Assembly (NCBI RefSeq): GCF_014926405.1
Contig: NZ_JACXXJ020000005.1
Location: 3,105,001 to 3,169,000, forward strand
Reading direction: 5' to 3'
DNA: 64,000 nt
Origin: Agrobacterium vitis
GTDB taxonomy: Bacteria > Pseudomonadota > Alphaproteobacteria > Rhizobiales > Rhizobiaceae
Shown: in pieces, positions 1 through 8,109 of the stretch
Numbering within the stretch: position 1 is the first letter of the stretch
Layout: each line of letters starts with the position of its first letter
Program-made: the position numbers and the translations under genes
Notes under the pieces: generated by a model
What the model saw: only the letters and a program-made list of their open reading frames with translations
Database searches by the model: none
What the model was told of the DNA's origin: nothing

Positions 1-19
1 TTTTAACTCTTTGCTTTAC

Positions 20-63
20 GCATTTCCGGACGGAAAACCGCTTCACACTTTTCCTGGAAATGC
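20..63. repeat. mosaic intergenic palindrome (RIME-like)
   Basis: The 8-base arms GCATTTCC (20-27) and GGAAATGC (56-63) are exact inverted repeats around a GC-rich centre, between the end of glpU and whatever follows to the left. From memory, similar palindromes recur between genes in Rhizobium and Agrobacterium. It may end or stabilise transcripts. The family assignment is from recollection, not a search. Confidence 0.5.
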
Positions 64-72
64 TCTTACCTC

Positions 73-354
73 TCAAACCGTCCGGAACACGCCGATGGCG
101 TAGATGACCGAAAGACCGAGAGCCCACCACAGGCTGAGACTGGACAGCCCCAACCATGCGAGATGAATGAAGGCAGAGCCGAGCAGCGACACAAACAGCC
201 TGTCGCCGCGTGTCGTCTCGAACCGCAGAATGCCAACGCGGGGATTGCCGCCGGGCGAAACATATTCCCAGACCGACAGGGCGATCAGCAGGGCGAGAAT
301 GGTGATGAAGAACAGCGCCGTGGGCGTGGTCCAGGCCATCCATGACAGGTTCAT
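73..354 (-). CDS. glpU: GlpU-like small membrane protein (DUF2160)
   Basis: A 93-residue integral membrane protein with about three hydrophobic segments. It matches the DUF2160 type found in rhizobial glycerol ABC transporter operons, where it is called GlpU; its exact role is unknown. The start was placed at the ATG at 354 because GAGGAGGA lies just upstream; an earlier in-frame start would overlap glpQ. It follows glpQ by 13 bases in the same direction, so it is almost certainly in the glp operon. The solute-binding protein gene glpV would be expected next, beyond the left edge of the window. Confidence 0.8.
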   Translation of the reverse strand: MNLSWMAWTTPTALFFITILALLIALSVWEYVSPGGNPRVGILRFETTRGDRLFVSLLGSAFIHLAWLGLSSLSLWWALGLSVIYAIGVFRTV

Positions 355-367
355 CGTGTCCTCCTCC

Positions 368-1180
368 TCAGACGCGGCCGAGGGCAAAGCCCTTGGCGAT
401 ATAATTGCGGACGAAATAGATCACCACGGCGCCCGGGATCAGCGTCAGTACACCGGCAGCGGCGAGCAGGCCCCAATCGACGCCGGAGGCTGACACCGTG
501 CGGGTCATGACGGCCGCAATCGGCTTGGCATCGACAGTGGTCAGCGTGCGGGCGATCAGCAGCTCCACCCATGAGAACATGAAGCAGAAGAAGGCCGCGA
601 CCCCGATGCCGGAAGCAATCAGCGGTATGAAGATCTTCACGAAAAAGCGGGGAAATGAATAGCCGTCGATATAAGCCGTTTCATCGATTTCCTTGGGGAT
701 ACCAGACATGAAACCTTCCAGAATCCACACCGCCAGCGGCACGTTGAACAGGCAATGGGCAAGCGCCACCGCAATATGCGTGTCGATCATGTCAAAGGCC
801 GAATAGAGCTGGAAAAACGGCAGGGCAAACACGGCGGGTGGTGCCATGCGGTTGGTCAGCAGCCAAAAGAACAGGTGCTTGTCGCCCAGAAACCGGTAGC
901 GCGAGAAGGCATAGGCAGCCGGAAGCGCGCAGGCGACCGAAATTACCATGTTCTGCACCACATAGATGATCGAGTTGATATAACCCGAATACCAGGAACG
1001 GTCGGTGAAAATCGTGATGTAATTCTTCAGCGTCGGCTCATGCGGATAGAGCGTCAGGGAGCTCAGGATTTCCTGGTTGGTCTTGAAGCTCATGTTGACA
1101 AGCCAGTAGATCGGTAGCAGCAGGAACAGGATGTAAAGGCTGACAATCAGCACCGGGCGAAGGGATCGGCTGTTGTTCAT
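368..1180 (-). CDS. glpQ: glycerol ABC transporter permease GlpQ (MalG-like)
   Basis: A 270-residue inner-membrane permease of the carbohydrate-uptake (MalG/UgpE) type with about six membrane segments. The EAA loop that docks on the ATPase is visible around residues 165-185 (EIDETAYIDGYSFPRF). It pairs with GlpP to form the channel for glycerol. It begins 3 bases after glpP ends, so the two are translated from one message. The gene order matches the glpSTPQ set described in Rhizobium leguminosarum. The name follows that system and should not be confused with the enterobacterial GlpQ phosphodiesterase. Confidence 0.88.
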   Translation of the reverse strand: MNNSRSLRPVLIVSLYILFLLLPIYWLVNMSFKTNQEILSSLTLYPHEPTLKNYITIFTDRSWYSGYINSIIYVVQNMVISVACALPAAYAFSRYRFLGDKHLFFWLLTNRMAPPAVFALPFFQLYSAFDMIDTHIAVALAHCLFNVPLAVWILEGFMSGIPKEIDETAYIDGYSFPRFFVKIFIPLIASGIGVAAFFCFMFSWVELLIARTLTTVDAKPIAAVMTRTVSASGVDWGLLAAAGVLTLIPGAVVIYFVRNYIAKGFALGRV

Positions 1181-1183
1181 GGC

Positions 1184-2071
1184 TTAGTCCCCTTTCGGTG
1201 CGGTAGCGCTCTGGGCGTCACTATGGGTCATGACAGTGTAGAAGACCCAGGACAGCAGCAGAATGATCAGGAAGTAGATGATCGACATGGCCGCCGCAGG
1301 TCCGAGATCGAACTGGCCGAGCGCCATTTTCACCAGATCGATCGACAGGAAGGTGGTGGAATTGCCCGGACCGCCGCCGGTGACGACGAAAGGCTCGGTA
1401 TAGATCATGAAACTGTCCATGAAGCGCAGCAGCACGGCGATCAGCAGCACCTGTTTCATCTTTGGCAGCTGGATGTAGCGAAACACCGACCAGCGCGAGG
1501 CGCCATCAATCCGGGCCGCCTGGTAATAGGCATCCGGGATCGACACCAGACCGGCATAGCACAGCAGCACAACAAGGCTGGTCCAATGCCAGACATCCAT
1601 GACGACGATGGTCGCCCAGGCATCGAATGGATTGGCCACATAATTATAATCGAGACCAACGGCGTTGAGGGTATAGCCGAGCAGGCCAATATCGCTGCGT
1701 CCGAACACCTGCCAGATGGTGCCGACCACATTCCACGGGATCAACAACGGCAGGGCCATCAGCACCAGGCAGACCGGCACACCGAGCCCGGTCTTCGGCA
1801 TGTTCAGCGCGATCAGGATGCCAAGCGGCACTTCGATGGCGAGAATGATCATCGAGAAGATCAGGTTACGCCACAGCGCATCCCAGAACCGTTCCGATTG
1901 CAGCGTCTGGGTAAACCAATCGGAACCGGCCCAGAAGAAGTCGTTATTGCCGAACGTGTCCTGCACCGAATAATTCACCACCGTTATCAGCGGAATGACA
2001 GCGGAAAACGCCACCAGCAGCAGCACCGGCAGCACCAGAAACCAAGCCTTATTGTTCCAGGTCTTGTTCAT
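1184..2071 (-). CDS. glpP: glycerol ABC transporter permease GlpP (MalF-like)
   Basis: A 295-residue permease with an N-terminal membrane segment and about five more. The EAA motif near residues 185-205 reads YQAARIDGASRWSVFRYI. It is the MalF/UgpA-like partner of GlpQ. The start codon overlaps the glpT stop in an ATGA arrangement, indicating translational coupling. The alternative reading, a glycerol-3-phosphate (Ugp) permease, is less likely because two different ATPases, GlpU and GlpD sit in the same operon. Confidence 0.88.
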   Translation of the reverse strand: MNKTWNNKAWFLVLPVLLLVAFSAVIPLITVVNYSVQDTFGNNDFFWAGSDWFTQTLQSERFWDALWRNLIFSMIILAIEVPLGILIALNMPKTGLGVPVCLVLMALPLLIPWNVVGTIWQVFGRSDIGLLGYTLNAVGLDYNYVANPFDAWATIVVMDVWHWTSLVVLLCYAGLVSIPDAYYQAARIDGASRWSVFRYIQLPKMKQVLLIAVLLRFMDSFMIYTEPFVVTGGGPGNSTTFLSIDLVKMALGQFDLGPAAAMSIIYFLIILLLSWVFYTVMTHSDAQSATAPKGD

Positions 2072-3162
2072 GGCCTTACACCTCCCAATCCGGCACCGGC
2101 GAAATCGACCCGCCAGGAATTTGCGTAGATGTTGATGGCGGTCGGATCGAAGCTAACCTTTGGCTCAGCGGGAATATCGGCATCCTCCCGCAGCACGATA
2201 GAAATCGGCTGGTCGGCAAAACGGGCGCGCACGATTTTCTGGCGTCCGATATCCTCGACTTTGGAAATCTGCACCGGCATGCCCTCGCGGCCAAGGCGAA
2301 TGAATTCCGGGCGAATGCCAAGCTCGGTAAGCGCTTCGCCCGGGATGACCGGACGGCCCGGAAGAGCGACCCGCTCACCGCCGATCATCGCGGTATCGCC
2401 ATCGATGCCGGCGGCCAGCACGTTCATGCCCGGCGAGCCGATGAAATAACCGACGAATGTATGTTTAGGCCGGTCGAACAACTCGGCTGGCGTGCCGATC
2501 TGGACGATCTGGCCGTCATACATCACCACGACCTTGTCGGCGAAGGTCAGGGCCTCGGTCTGGTCATGGGTGACATAGACCATGGTGTAGGCGAATTCCC
2601 GGTGCAATTGCTTGAGTTGGGCGCGCAGCATCCATTTCATATGCGGATCGATCACCGTCAGCGGCTCGTCGAACAGGATGGCATTGACATCGGAGCGCAC
2701 CAATCCGCGACCAAGTGAAATCTTCTGCTTCTGGTCGGCGGTCAGACCCTGCGCCTTGCGCTTGGCCCAGGCTTCGAGGTCGATCATCTTCAGGATGGTG
2801 CGCACCCTGGCATCGACTTCCGCCTCCGGCACGCGCCGATTTCTGAGCGGAAAGGCCAGATTGTCGTAAACCGTCATGGTGTCGTAGACGACGGGAAACT
2901 GGAACACCTGGGCAATGTTGCGCGCCTCGGTGGACAAGTGCGTCACATCCTTGTCGCCAAACAGGATGCGCCCATCCGAAGGCTGCAACAGGCCGGACAT
3001 GATGTTGAGCAGGGTGGTCTTGCCACAGCCGGAGGGACCGAGCAGCGCATAGGCACCGCCATCGTCAAACTCGTGATGTACTTCCTTCAGCGCATAGAGC
3101 GGATTGGCCAGCCCCTTCGGGCCATAGGCGTGGCGGATATGATCGAGGGAAATTCGGGCCAT
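2068..3162 (-). CDS. glpT: glycerol ABC transporter ATPase GlpT
   Basis: A 364-residue MalK/UgpC-type ATPase with a C-terminal TOBE-like regulatory region. Walker A is GPSGCGKTT (42-50), the Q-loop glutamine is in VFQFP (86-90), Walker B is AILFDEP (161-167) and the switch histidine is present (THD, 198-200). The ABC signature that should read LSGGQ is LTADQ (140-144), so this subunit cannot supply a normal signature. Its partner GlpS keeps LSGGQ but lacks the switch histidine. The pair therefore looks like a heterodimer with one proper and one degenerate ATP site. It starts 3 bases after glpS. Confidence 0.88.
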   Translation of the reverse strand: MARISLDHIRHAYGPKGLANPLYALKEVHHEFDDGGAYALLGPSGCGKTTLLNIMSGLLQPSDGRILFGDKDVTHLSTEARNIAQVFQFPVVYDTMTVYDNLAFPLRNRRVPEAEVDARVRTILKMIDLEAWAKRKAQGLTADQKQKISLGRGLVRSDVNAILFDEPLTVIDPHMKWMLRAQLKQLHREFAYTMVYVTHDQTEALTFADKVVVMYDGQIVQIGTPAELFDRPKHTFVGYFIGSPGMNVLAAGIDGDTAMIGGERVALPGRPVIPGEALTELGIRPEFIRLGREGMPVQISKVEDIGRQKIVRARFADQPISIVLREDADIPAEPKVSFDPTAINIYANSWRVDFAGAGLGGVRP

Positions 3163-3165
3163 CTT

Positions 3166-4245
3166 TTACTCCCCCTGTCCGGCAAGCGCCCGGCCACTGG
3201 CATCGAAGGCCATCAGGTGGCGGGTATCGAGATGGACCTGCACATCGCGGCCCGGTTCGATATCGTGAATGCCATGCTCCAGCATCACCCAGCGCTCCCC
3301 GGCATAATCGAGATGAATGTAGCTTTCCGAACCGGAAATTTCCGAGATCATCGAGCGGGCTACCAAAGGAGCGACCCCTTCACTCGACGAGGCTCCTGCC
3401 AGCGACAGGTGATGCGGATGAAAGCCCAGCGTCAAAGGCTCCTCCGGCACATGCGCAAGGTGCCGGGGCACGGTGAGGACCGGAATTCCGCCGATCATGA
3501 AATGCCCTTCCCGCCGGATGGCCTGAACAGTGTTCAACGGCGGATCAGCAAAGGTACGGGCGGTTTTCAGGTCCGCCGGGCGGCGATAAACGTCGATGGT
3601 CGGGCCATATTGCGTGACGCGGCCTTCCGAAAGCGTGGCGGTATGGCCACCCAGAAGCAGGGCTTCCGACGGCTCCGTCGTCGCATAGACGAAAATCGCG
3701 CCCAGTTCGGCAAAGATCTTCGGCAGTTCCTCGCGCAATTCCTCGCGCAGTTTATAGTCCAGATTGGCCAGCGGCTCATCCAGCAGCACCAGGCTTGCCT
3801 GCTTGACGATGGCGCGGGCCAGCGCCGTGCGCTGCTGCTGGCCGCCGGACAGGTTGAGCGGCGTGCGCTCCAGATAGGGTGTCAGCTTCAAAAGCTCGGC
3901 GGCTTTTTTCACTTCGCGGTCTATGGTGGCCCTATCGACCTTGCGCACCCTGAGCGGCGAGGCGATGTTTTCATAGACGCTGAGGGCCGGATAATTGATG
4001 AATTGCTGGTAGACCATGGCAACCGACCGGTCCTGCACCCGCATACCGGTGACGTCCTTGCCATCAAACAGCAGGGAACCTGACGTCGGCTTGTCCAGCC
4101 CGGCCATCAGCCGCATCAACGATGTCTTGCCCGACAGGGTCGGCCCAAGCAGAACGTTCAGCGACCCGCGTTGCAGGGTCAGGTTGGCGGGATGAATGTG
4201 AACATCCCCCGCCACCACCTTGGACAGGTTTCGCAATTCCAGCAT
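3166..4245 (-). CDS. glpS: glycerol ABC transporter ATPase GlpS
   Basis: A 359-residue ABC ATPase. Walker A GPTLSGKT (34-41), signature LSGGQQQRTALARA (132-145) and Walker B LVLLDEP (152-158) are all present. At the switch-histidine position the sequence reads ATTEPSEA (188-195) where VTHDQxEA is usual, so Thr190 replaces His. It is the first gene of the transport block, separated from glpD by about 260 bases holding two large hairpin repeats. It may have its own promoter there or be read through from glpD. The start ATG at 4245 has a purine-rich GGAGGAGG some distance upstream. Confidence 0.88.
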   Translation of the reverse strand: MLELRNLSKVVAGDVHIHPANLTLQRGSLNVLLGPTLSGKTSLMRLMAGLDKPTSGSLLFDGKDVTGMRVQDRSVAMVYQQFINYPALSVYENIASPLRVRKVDRATIDREVKKAAELLKLTPYLERTPLNLSGGQQQRTALARAIVKQASLVLLDEPLANLDYKLREELREELPKIFAELGAIFVYATTEPSEALLLGGHTATLSEGRVTQYGPTIDVYRRPADLKTARTFADPPLNTVQAIRREGHFMIGGIPVLTVPRHLAHVPEEPLTLGFHPHHLSLAGASSSEGVAPLVARSMISEISGSESYIHLDYAGERWVMLEHGIHDIEPGRDVQVHLDTRHLMAFDASGRALAGQGE

Positions 4246-4393
4246 TGTGCGTCAGGCCTCCTCCGCCCGCCGACAATGACAACGGTCTGCGTCGGAACCG
4301 ACACATCCATCCGCTATCATTCTTGCATTTGCCGCGCTCAAACCCTTTGACCGACACGGTCCAGGTCCTTATGCGGCACTCCCTCTTGCGCGC

Positions 4394-4438
4394 CTACAGC
4401 GCCGTGCGCCATATATGGCGCACAAAGGTTCGCTGTAG
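4394..4438. repeat. nested palindromic repeat between glpD and glpS
   Basis: Outer arms CTACAGCG (4394-4401) and CGCTGTAG (4431-4438) enclose a perfect 20-base palindrome at 4404-4423 (GTGCGCC, ATATAT, GGCGCAC). The structure resembles mobile intergenic elements of rhizobia. It lies inside the glp operon and could affect relative expression of glpD and the transport genes. Confidence 0.6.
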
Positions 4439-4451
4439 CTCTTTATATCTG

Positions 4452-4499
4452 CTGCATAATTTTCTCTTTAAACCGATTCCGGTTTAAAGAATTATGCAG
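4452..4499. repeat. 48-base inverted repeat next to the glpD stop
   Basis: Arms CTGCATAATT (4452-4461) with AATTATGCAG (4490-4499) and CTTTAAACCG (4466-4475) with CGGTTTAAAG (4480-4489) form one long near-perfect hairpin, 7 bases past the end of glpD. It could act as a transcript 3'-end stabiliser or partial terminator. Similar sequence modules are, as far as I recall, repeated in Agrobacterium and Rhizobium intergenic DNA. Confidence 0.6.
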
Positions 4500-4506
4500 T
4501 AGCCTG

Positions 4507-6018
4507 TCAGGCCGCCCGCGCCTCCTCGATATAGTCTTCCAGCACTTTTGCCTGTTCGGCACTGAGGAACAGGCCCTGTTTGGTGCGGCGCCAGAGAATA
4601 TCCTCCGCTGTTGCCGCCCATTCCCGAGCAATCAGCCAGTCCACCTCTGCCTGATACAGGGTTCCCCCGAAATAGCGCCCAAGCCCCTCCAGGCTTTTGG
4701 CACCATTGATGATCGTAGCGGCAAACGTGCCATAGCACCGCACGAGCCGGCGCGCGCAATGATCCTCCAGGAACGGAAAGGCCTTTTTCAACCGTTCGAC
4801 TTCCGCCAGATAGCCCGTTGCCGGAAAATCGCCGCCCGGCAAATGGCTTGTCGCGGTCCAGGGCTTGCCCTTGACACCGATGGCCTCGCCGATCTTTTCC
4901 AATGCATGTTCACCCAGACGCCGATAGGTGGTCAGCTTGCCGCCGAACACGTTGAGCAGCGGCGCGGCCTTTTCCGGCGTTTCCAGTTTCAGCACGTAAT
5001 CGCGGGTGGCCTCCTGGGCTTTGGAAGCACCGTCATCGTAGAGCGGTCGCACGGCGGAATAGGACCAGACAATGTCCTCAGGCCGGACCGGCTCGGCAAA
5101 ATATTCGCTGGCGGCATCGCAAAGATAGTTAATCTCGGCGCTGGAAATCTTCACATCCTTCGGATCGCCTTGATAATCCTGATCGGTCGTGCCGATCAGG
5201 GTGAAATCCGTCTCGTAAGGAATAGCAAAGATGATGCGGTTGTCCGGATTTTGGAAGAAATAGGCACGGGGATCATCGAATTTCTTCTTTACCACGATAT
5301 GGCTGCCCTGCACCAGCCGCACATTATGAACATTATTTCTGCCGACCGCATTGGATAGTACGCTATCGACCCATGGCCCGCCCGCATTGACCAGCATCCG
5401 CGCCTTGTAGGTGCTGCGTGCGCGGCTGGCGCGGTCCTCGACCTCGATGATCCAGAGATCACCATCCCGGCGCGCACCGATGACGCGGTTGCGGCTGAGG
5501 ATCTTGGCACCACGATCCGCAGCGTCGCGGGCATTGAGCACGACGAAACGGGCATCATCAACCCATCCATCCGAATATTCAAAAGCGCGTGTAAACAACG
5601 GTTTCAGCGGTTTGCCCGCCTTATCCTTGCGCATGTTCAAGGTCTTGGTGGCGGGCAACAATTTGCGGCCACCCAGATGATCGTAGAGAAACAGGCCAAG
5701 CCGGATCAACCAAGCGGGACGAATACCGCCCTTGTGGAACGGCAGCACGAAACGCATCGGCCAGATGATGTGCGGCGCCATGGCCCAGAGCACTTCGCGC
5801 TCCATCAGCGCTTCGCGCACCAGCCGGAATTCATAATGTTCAAGATAGCGCAAGCCGCCGTGAATGAGCTTGGTGGCACCGGAGGAGGTGCCTGAGGCAA
5901 AATCGTTCATTTCCGCCAGCGCAACGGTATAGCCGCGCCCGACGGCGTCACGAGCGATGCCGCAGCCGTTAATGCCACCACCAATAACGAATATGTCGAA
6001 GACAGGATCGCCGGACAC
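4507..6018 (-). CDS. glpD: aerobic glycerol-3-phosphate dehydrogenase
   Basis: About 503 residues. It oxidises glycerol-3-phosphate to dihydroxyacetone phosphate with FAD at the inner membrane, passing electrons to quinone. The N-terminal dinucleotide fold GGGINGCGIARDA and the family motif around KLIHGGLRYLEHYEFRLV are clear, and the whole length aligns by eye with E. coli GlpD. The GTG at 6018 is preferred because GGGAG precedes it at good spacing and the protein then begins like other GlpDs; an upstream ATG at 6045 lacks a ribosome site. It follows glpR and is probably controlled through the AAACGAA repeats just upstream. Confidence 0.93.
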   Translation of the reverse strand: MSGDPVFDIFVIGGGINGCGIARDAVGRGYTVALAEMNDFASGTSSGATKLIHGGLRYLEHYEFRLVREALMEREVLWAMAPHIIWPMRFVLPFHKGGIRPAWLIRLGLFLYDHLGGRKLLPATKTLNMRKDKAGKPLKPLFTRAFEYSDGWVDDARFVVLNARDAADRGAKILSRNRVIGARRDGDLWIIEVEDRASRARSTYKARMLVNAGGPWVDSVLSNAVGRNNVHNVRLVQGSHIVVKKKFDDPRAYFFQNPDNRIIFAIPYETDFTLIGTTDQDYQGDPKDVKISSAEINYLCDAASEYFAEPVRPEDIVWSYSAVRPLYDDGASKAQEATRDYVLKLETPEKAAPLLNVFGGKLTTYRRLGEHALEKIGEAIGVKGKPWTATSHLPGGDFPATGYLAEVERLKKAFPFLEDHCARRLVRCYGTFAATIINGAKSLEGLGRYFGGTLYQAEVDWLIAREWAATAEDILWRRTKQGLFLSAEQAKVLEDYIEEARAA

Positions 6019-6075
6019 GTTTCTCTCCCGTTCGCAATGCAGCATTATAGTGCGTATGCGAAACTGGATACAGCT

Positions 6076-6105
6076 AAAACGAACTTAAAACGAATGTCAA
6101 ACGAA
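6076..6105. promoter_or_regulatory. three phased ACGAA repeats, probable GlpR operator
   Basis: AAAACGAA (6076-6083), AAAACGAA (6087-6094) and AAACGAA (6099-6105) form direct repeats whose ACGAA cores are exactly 11 bases apart, one helical turn. They lie between glpR and glpD, upstream of the glpD start. The same motif recurs in inverted orientation upstream of glpR. Assignment to GlpR (DeoR family) is inferred from position and recurrence. Confidence 0.6.
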
Positions 6106-6133
6106 AGTTTAGCAGTGTCTATTGATCAGAGGG

Positions 6134-6904
6134 CTATGCGGCCCTGAATGCCTCGATCAACCGCACATCATGATCACGGCAAATAGCGGCAAGGCCTTCG
6201 ATATCGCAGACGTCAGTGATGAACGTGTGAACCTGGCTGAGATGGCCGATCCGCACCGGGGCGGCGCGCTCGAATTTGGAAGAATCGGCCACGAGAATCA
6301 CGTGCCGGGCATTGGCGATAATCGCCTGCGCCACCTTCACCTCCCGATAGTCGTAGTCCAGTAGCGCACCATCAGGATCGATAGCCGAAGCGCCGATCAC
6401 CGCATAATCCACCTTGAACTGGCGGATGAAATCGACCGCCGCTTCCCCGACGATTCCGCCATCGGAACCACGCACGACGCCACCAGCGATCACCACCTCA
6501 ATGCCTGGAAAGACCCGCAAGCGATTGGCAACATTGATATTATTGGTAATGACCATCAGGTCTTTATGGTCCAGCAATGCTTCGCCCACCGCCTCGGTCG
6601 TCGTGCCGATATTGATGAACAGCGATGCATTGTTGGGGATCAATTCGGCAGCAGCACGGCCAATCGCCTGCTTTTCCGGCGCGGCCATCGAGCGGCGCGC
6701 TTCATAGCGAACGTTTTCGGCACCGCTTGGAAAGATCGCCCCTCCATGGACCCGCGTCAGCCGGCGCGTTTCGCAGAGATCGTTGAGATCCTTGCGGATG
6801 GTTTGCGGCGTCACCGAAAAGCGAACCGCCAGATCATCCACCTGCACCCGGCCTTCCGCCTTGGCGATATCGAGAATGTCGGATTGCCGGGCAGACAGAA
6901 ACAT
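6134..6904 (-). CDS. glpR: DeoR-family glycerol regulon repressor
   Basis: A 256-residue DeoR-type regulator. The N-terminal winged helix-turn-helix spans about residues 1-58 (RFSVTPQTIRKDLNDL is the recognition region), followed by the sugar-phosphate-sensing DeoR domain. In the family the effector is a phosphorylated sugar or polyol, here probably glycerol-3-phosphate. It is the first gene of the minus-strand glp operon, so it is likely autoregulated. ACGAA-type repeats occur both upstream of it and between it and glpD. Confidence 0.9.
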   Translation of the reverse strand: MFLSARQSDILDIAKAEGRVQVDDLAVRFSVTPQTIRKDLNDLCETRRLTRVHGGAIFPSGAENVRYEARRSMAAPEKQAIGRAAAELIPNNASLFINIGTTTEAVGEALLDHKDLMVITNNINVANRLRVFPGIEVVIAGGVVRGSDGGIVGEAAVDFIRQFKVDYAVIGASAIDPDGALLDYDYREVKVAQAIIANARHVILVADSSKFERAAPVRIGHLSQVHTFITDVCDIEGLAAICRDHDVRLIEAFRAA

Positions 6905-6915
6905 GCACCCCTCCC

Positions 6916-6952
6916 CGTTTTCGTTTTTCTTTCATCATAATCCAAAACGAAA
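6916..6952. promoter_or_regulatory. inverted AAACGAA pair upstream of glpR, probable operator
   Basis: CGTTTTCGTTTTT (6916-6928) and AAAACGAAA (6944-6952) are opposed copies of the repeat found in three phased copies upstream of glpD. They sit 12-48 bases before the glpR start, fitting autorepression. No protein-binding data; inferred from motif recurrence. Confidence 0.5.
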
Positions 6953-6987
6953 GCGGTGCAATGCGCCTGACGTCTCACGTGAAACGT

Positions 6988-7389
6988 TTATACGAACCGA
7001 CTGGTAATCAGATAGCCAATCCCGGCGGCTGTGGCCGTCAGCACCGTGCCCCAGGCCATGTCGACCAGACTGAGCGTCAATGACCAGGATTTCAACGTCG
7101 CCAGATTGGTCATGTCATAGGTGCCGTAGGCGATCAGCCCCAGAAGGGCACCGCTGACCAGAGCCGTTAACAGGCTGCCGCTTTGCAGGGCTGGACCGAC
7201 CGCAAAATAAACAATGCCGACAATATAAAATAGATAGAACAAGCCCGCAGCGGTGAAATTGGGCTGATCCCGCATCATATCACCGATGCGGGACTTGTAA
7301 AAACCCAGCGCGATTTTGCTAAGCCAGACGAAATCCAAGGTGAAAAACACCGCAGCCGTGGCACAATAGGCAATTGCATAGCTGCGCAT
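6988..7389 (-). CDS. DUF2177 family membrane protein
   Basis: A 133-residue protein with about four membrane segments and almost no soluble part. The opening (YCATAAVFFTLDFVWL) and the later YGTYDMTNLATLKSW are typical of the DUF2177 family, whose function is unknown. It stands 27 bases before the end of the anti-sigma factor gene in the same orientation, so it could be the third gene of the ECF operon. That placement would fit an envelope or oxidative stress role, but this is inference. Confidence 0.8.
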   Translation of the reverse strand: MRSYAIAYCATAAVFFTLDFVWLSKIALGFYKSRIGDMMRDQPNFTAAGLFYLFYIVGIVYFAVGPALQSGSLLTALVSGALLGLIAYGTYDMTNLATLKSWSLTLSLVDMAWGTVLTATAAGIGYLITSRFV

Positions 7390-7416
7390 ATTGTCTCATT
7401 CCTTTTACAGTGTCGG

Positions 7417-8109
7417 CTATATACCGAGGATCGGTTGAAATAGCCGGACAAGTCGGCTCTTAAACCGCAGGGGGGCGTCAGTCACAGCCAGGCAGATGCA
7501 ATCTTCGCCGTCTTCAGCAATAGGCTGATGTTCCAACTGCTCATCTGCTTCCTCCAGATCGCCACGGGCAAACCGCCCCTGTCCATCGTGGAAGCTACCT
7601 TTCAGCACCAGTGTCAGTTCGCGACCGCCATGGCTATGTTCCGGCACCGGCTTTCCGGCCGGAATGCGCAGCAGACGCACGCTGGTTTCACCATCGCGGG
7701 TCTTGATCGGAATGTGATAGGCGCCGCGCCCAAGCGACTTCCATTTCAAACCATCAAGATCCTGCCCCAGATAGGAGCGAAGCGGTTCCGGCAGGATCGC
7801 ATCGCGCTGACGGCGGGTGGCGTCCGGCGACGCCTCAACCCGGCTGACGGTGCTTTCCCTTGACCGTTCGCCGGAGGCAATCAGCCTTGCTCGCATATCT
7901 TGCCAGGAGCGGTCGACGCTGAGATCAGCATCAACAGGCTTCTCCGCCTCCAACAATGCCCCGGCAGTAACCTCCATGGTCGCAAGGCGCCGGCGACAAT
8001 CGGGACACAAGGCGAGATGGGTAGCAATGGCGATGCCCCAGCCTTCGGCAAGGCTGCCATTGGCGTAATCGAGCAGCAATTCATCGCTGACATGATGGTG
8101 AACAGCCAT
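7417..8109 (-). CDS. chrR: ChrR-type zinc anti-sigma factor
   Basis: A 230-residue two-domain anti-sigma factor. The N-terminal half carries the zinc anti-sigma signature (HLALCPDC, about residues 31-38). The C-terminal half is a cupin barrel with EHSHGGRELT and later acidic and His residues that could bind a second metal. By family knowledge it holds the ECF sigma factor until singlet oxygen or related stress releases it. Its start overlaps the sigma stop (TGATG), giving tight coupling. Length and domain order match Rhodobacter ChrR. Confidence 0.88.
   Translation of the reverse strand: MAVHHHVSDELLLDYANGSLAEGWGIAIATHLALCPDCRRRLATMEVTAGALLEAEKPVDADLSVDRSWQDMRARLIASGERSRESTVSRVEASPDATRRQRDAILPEPLRSYLGQDLDGLKWKSLGRGAYHIPIKTRDGETSVRLLRIPAGKPVPEHSHGGRELTLVLKGSFHDGQGRFARGDLEEADEQLEHQPIAEDGEDCICLAVTDAPLRFKSRLVRLFQPILGI

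Noticed and set aside
1223..2128. Long open frame on the plus strand opposite glpP
   Set aside because: Gln/His/Asp/Arg-rich composition of an antisense shadow; glpP is clear on the other strand.
368..4245. Calling the transporter a Ugp glycerol-3-phosphate system
   Set aside because: Two distinct ATPases plus the DUF2160 protein and glpD/glpR in one operon match the rhizobial glycerol system better.
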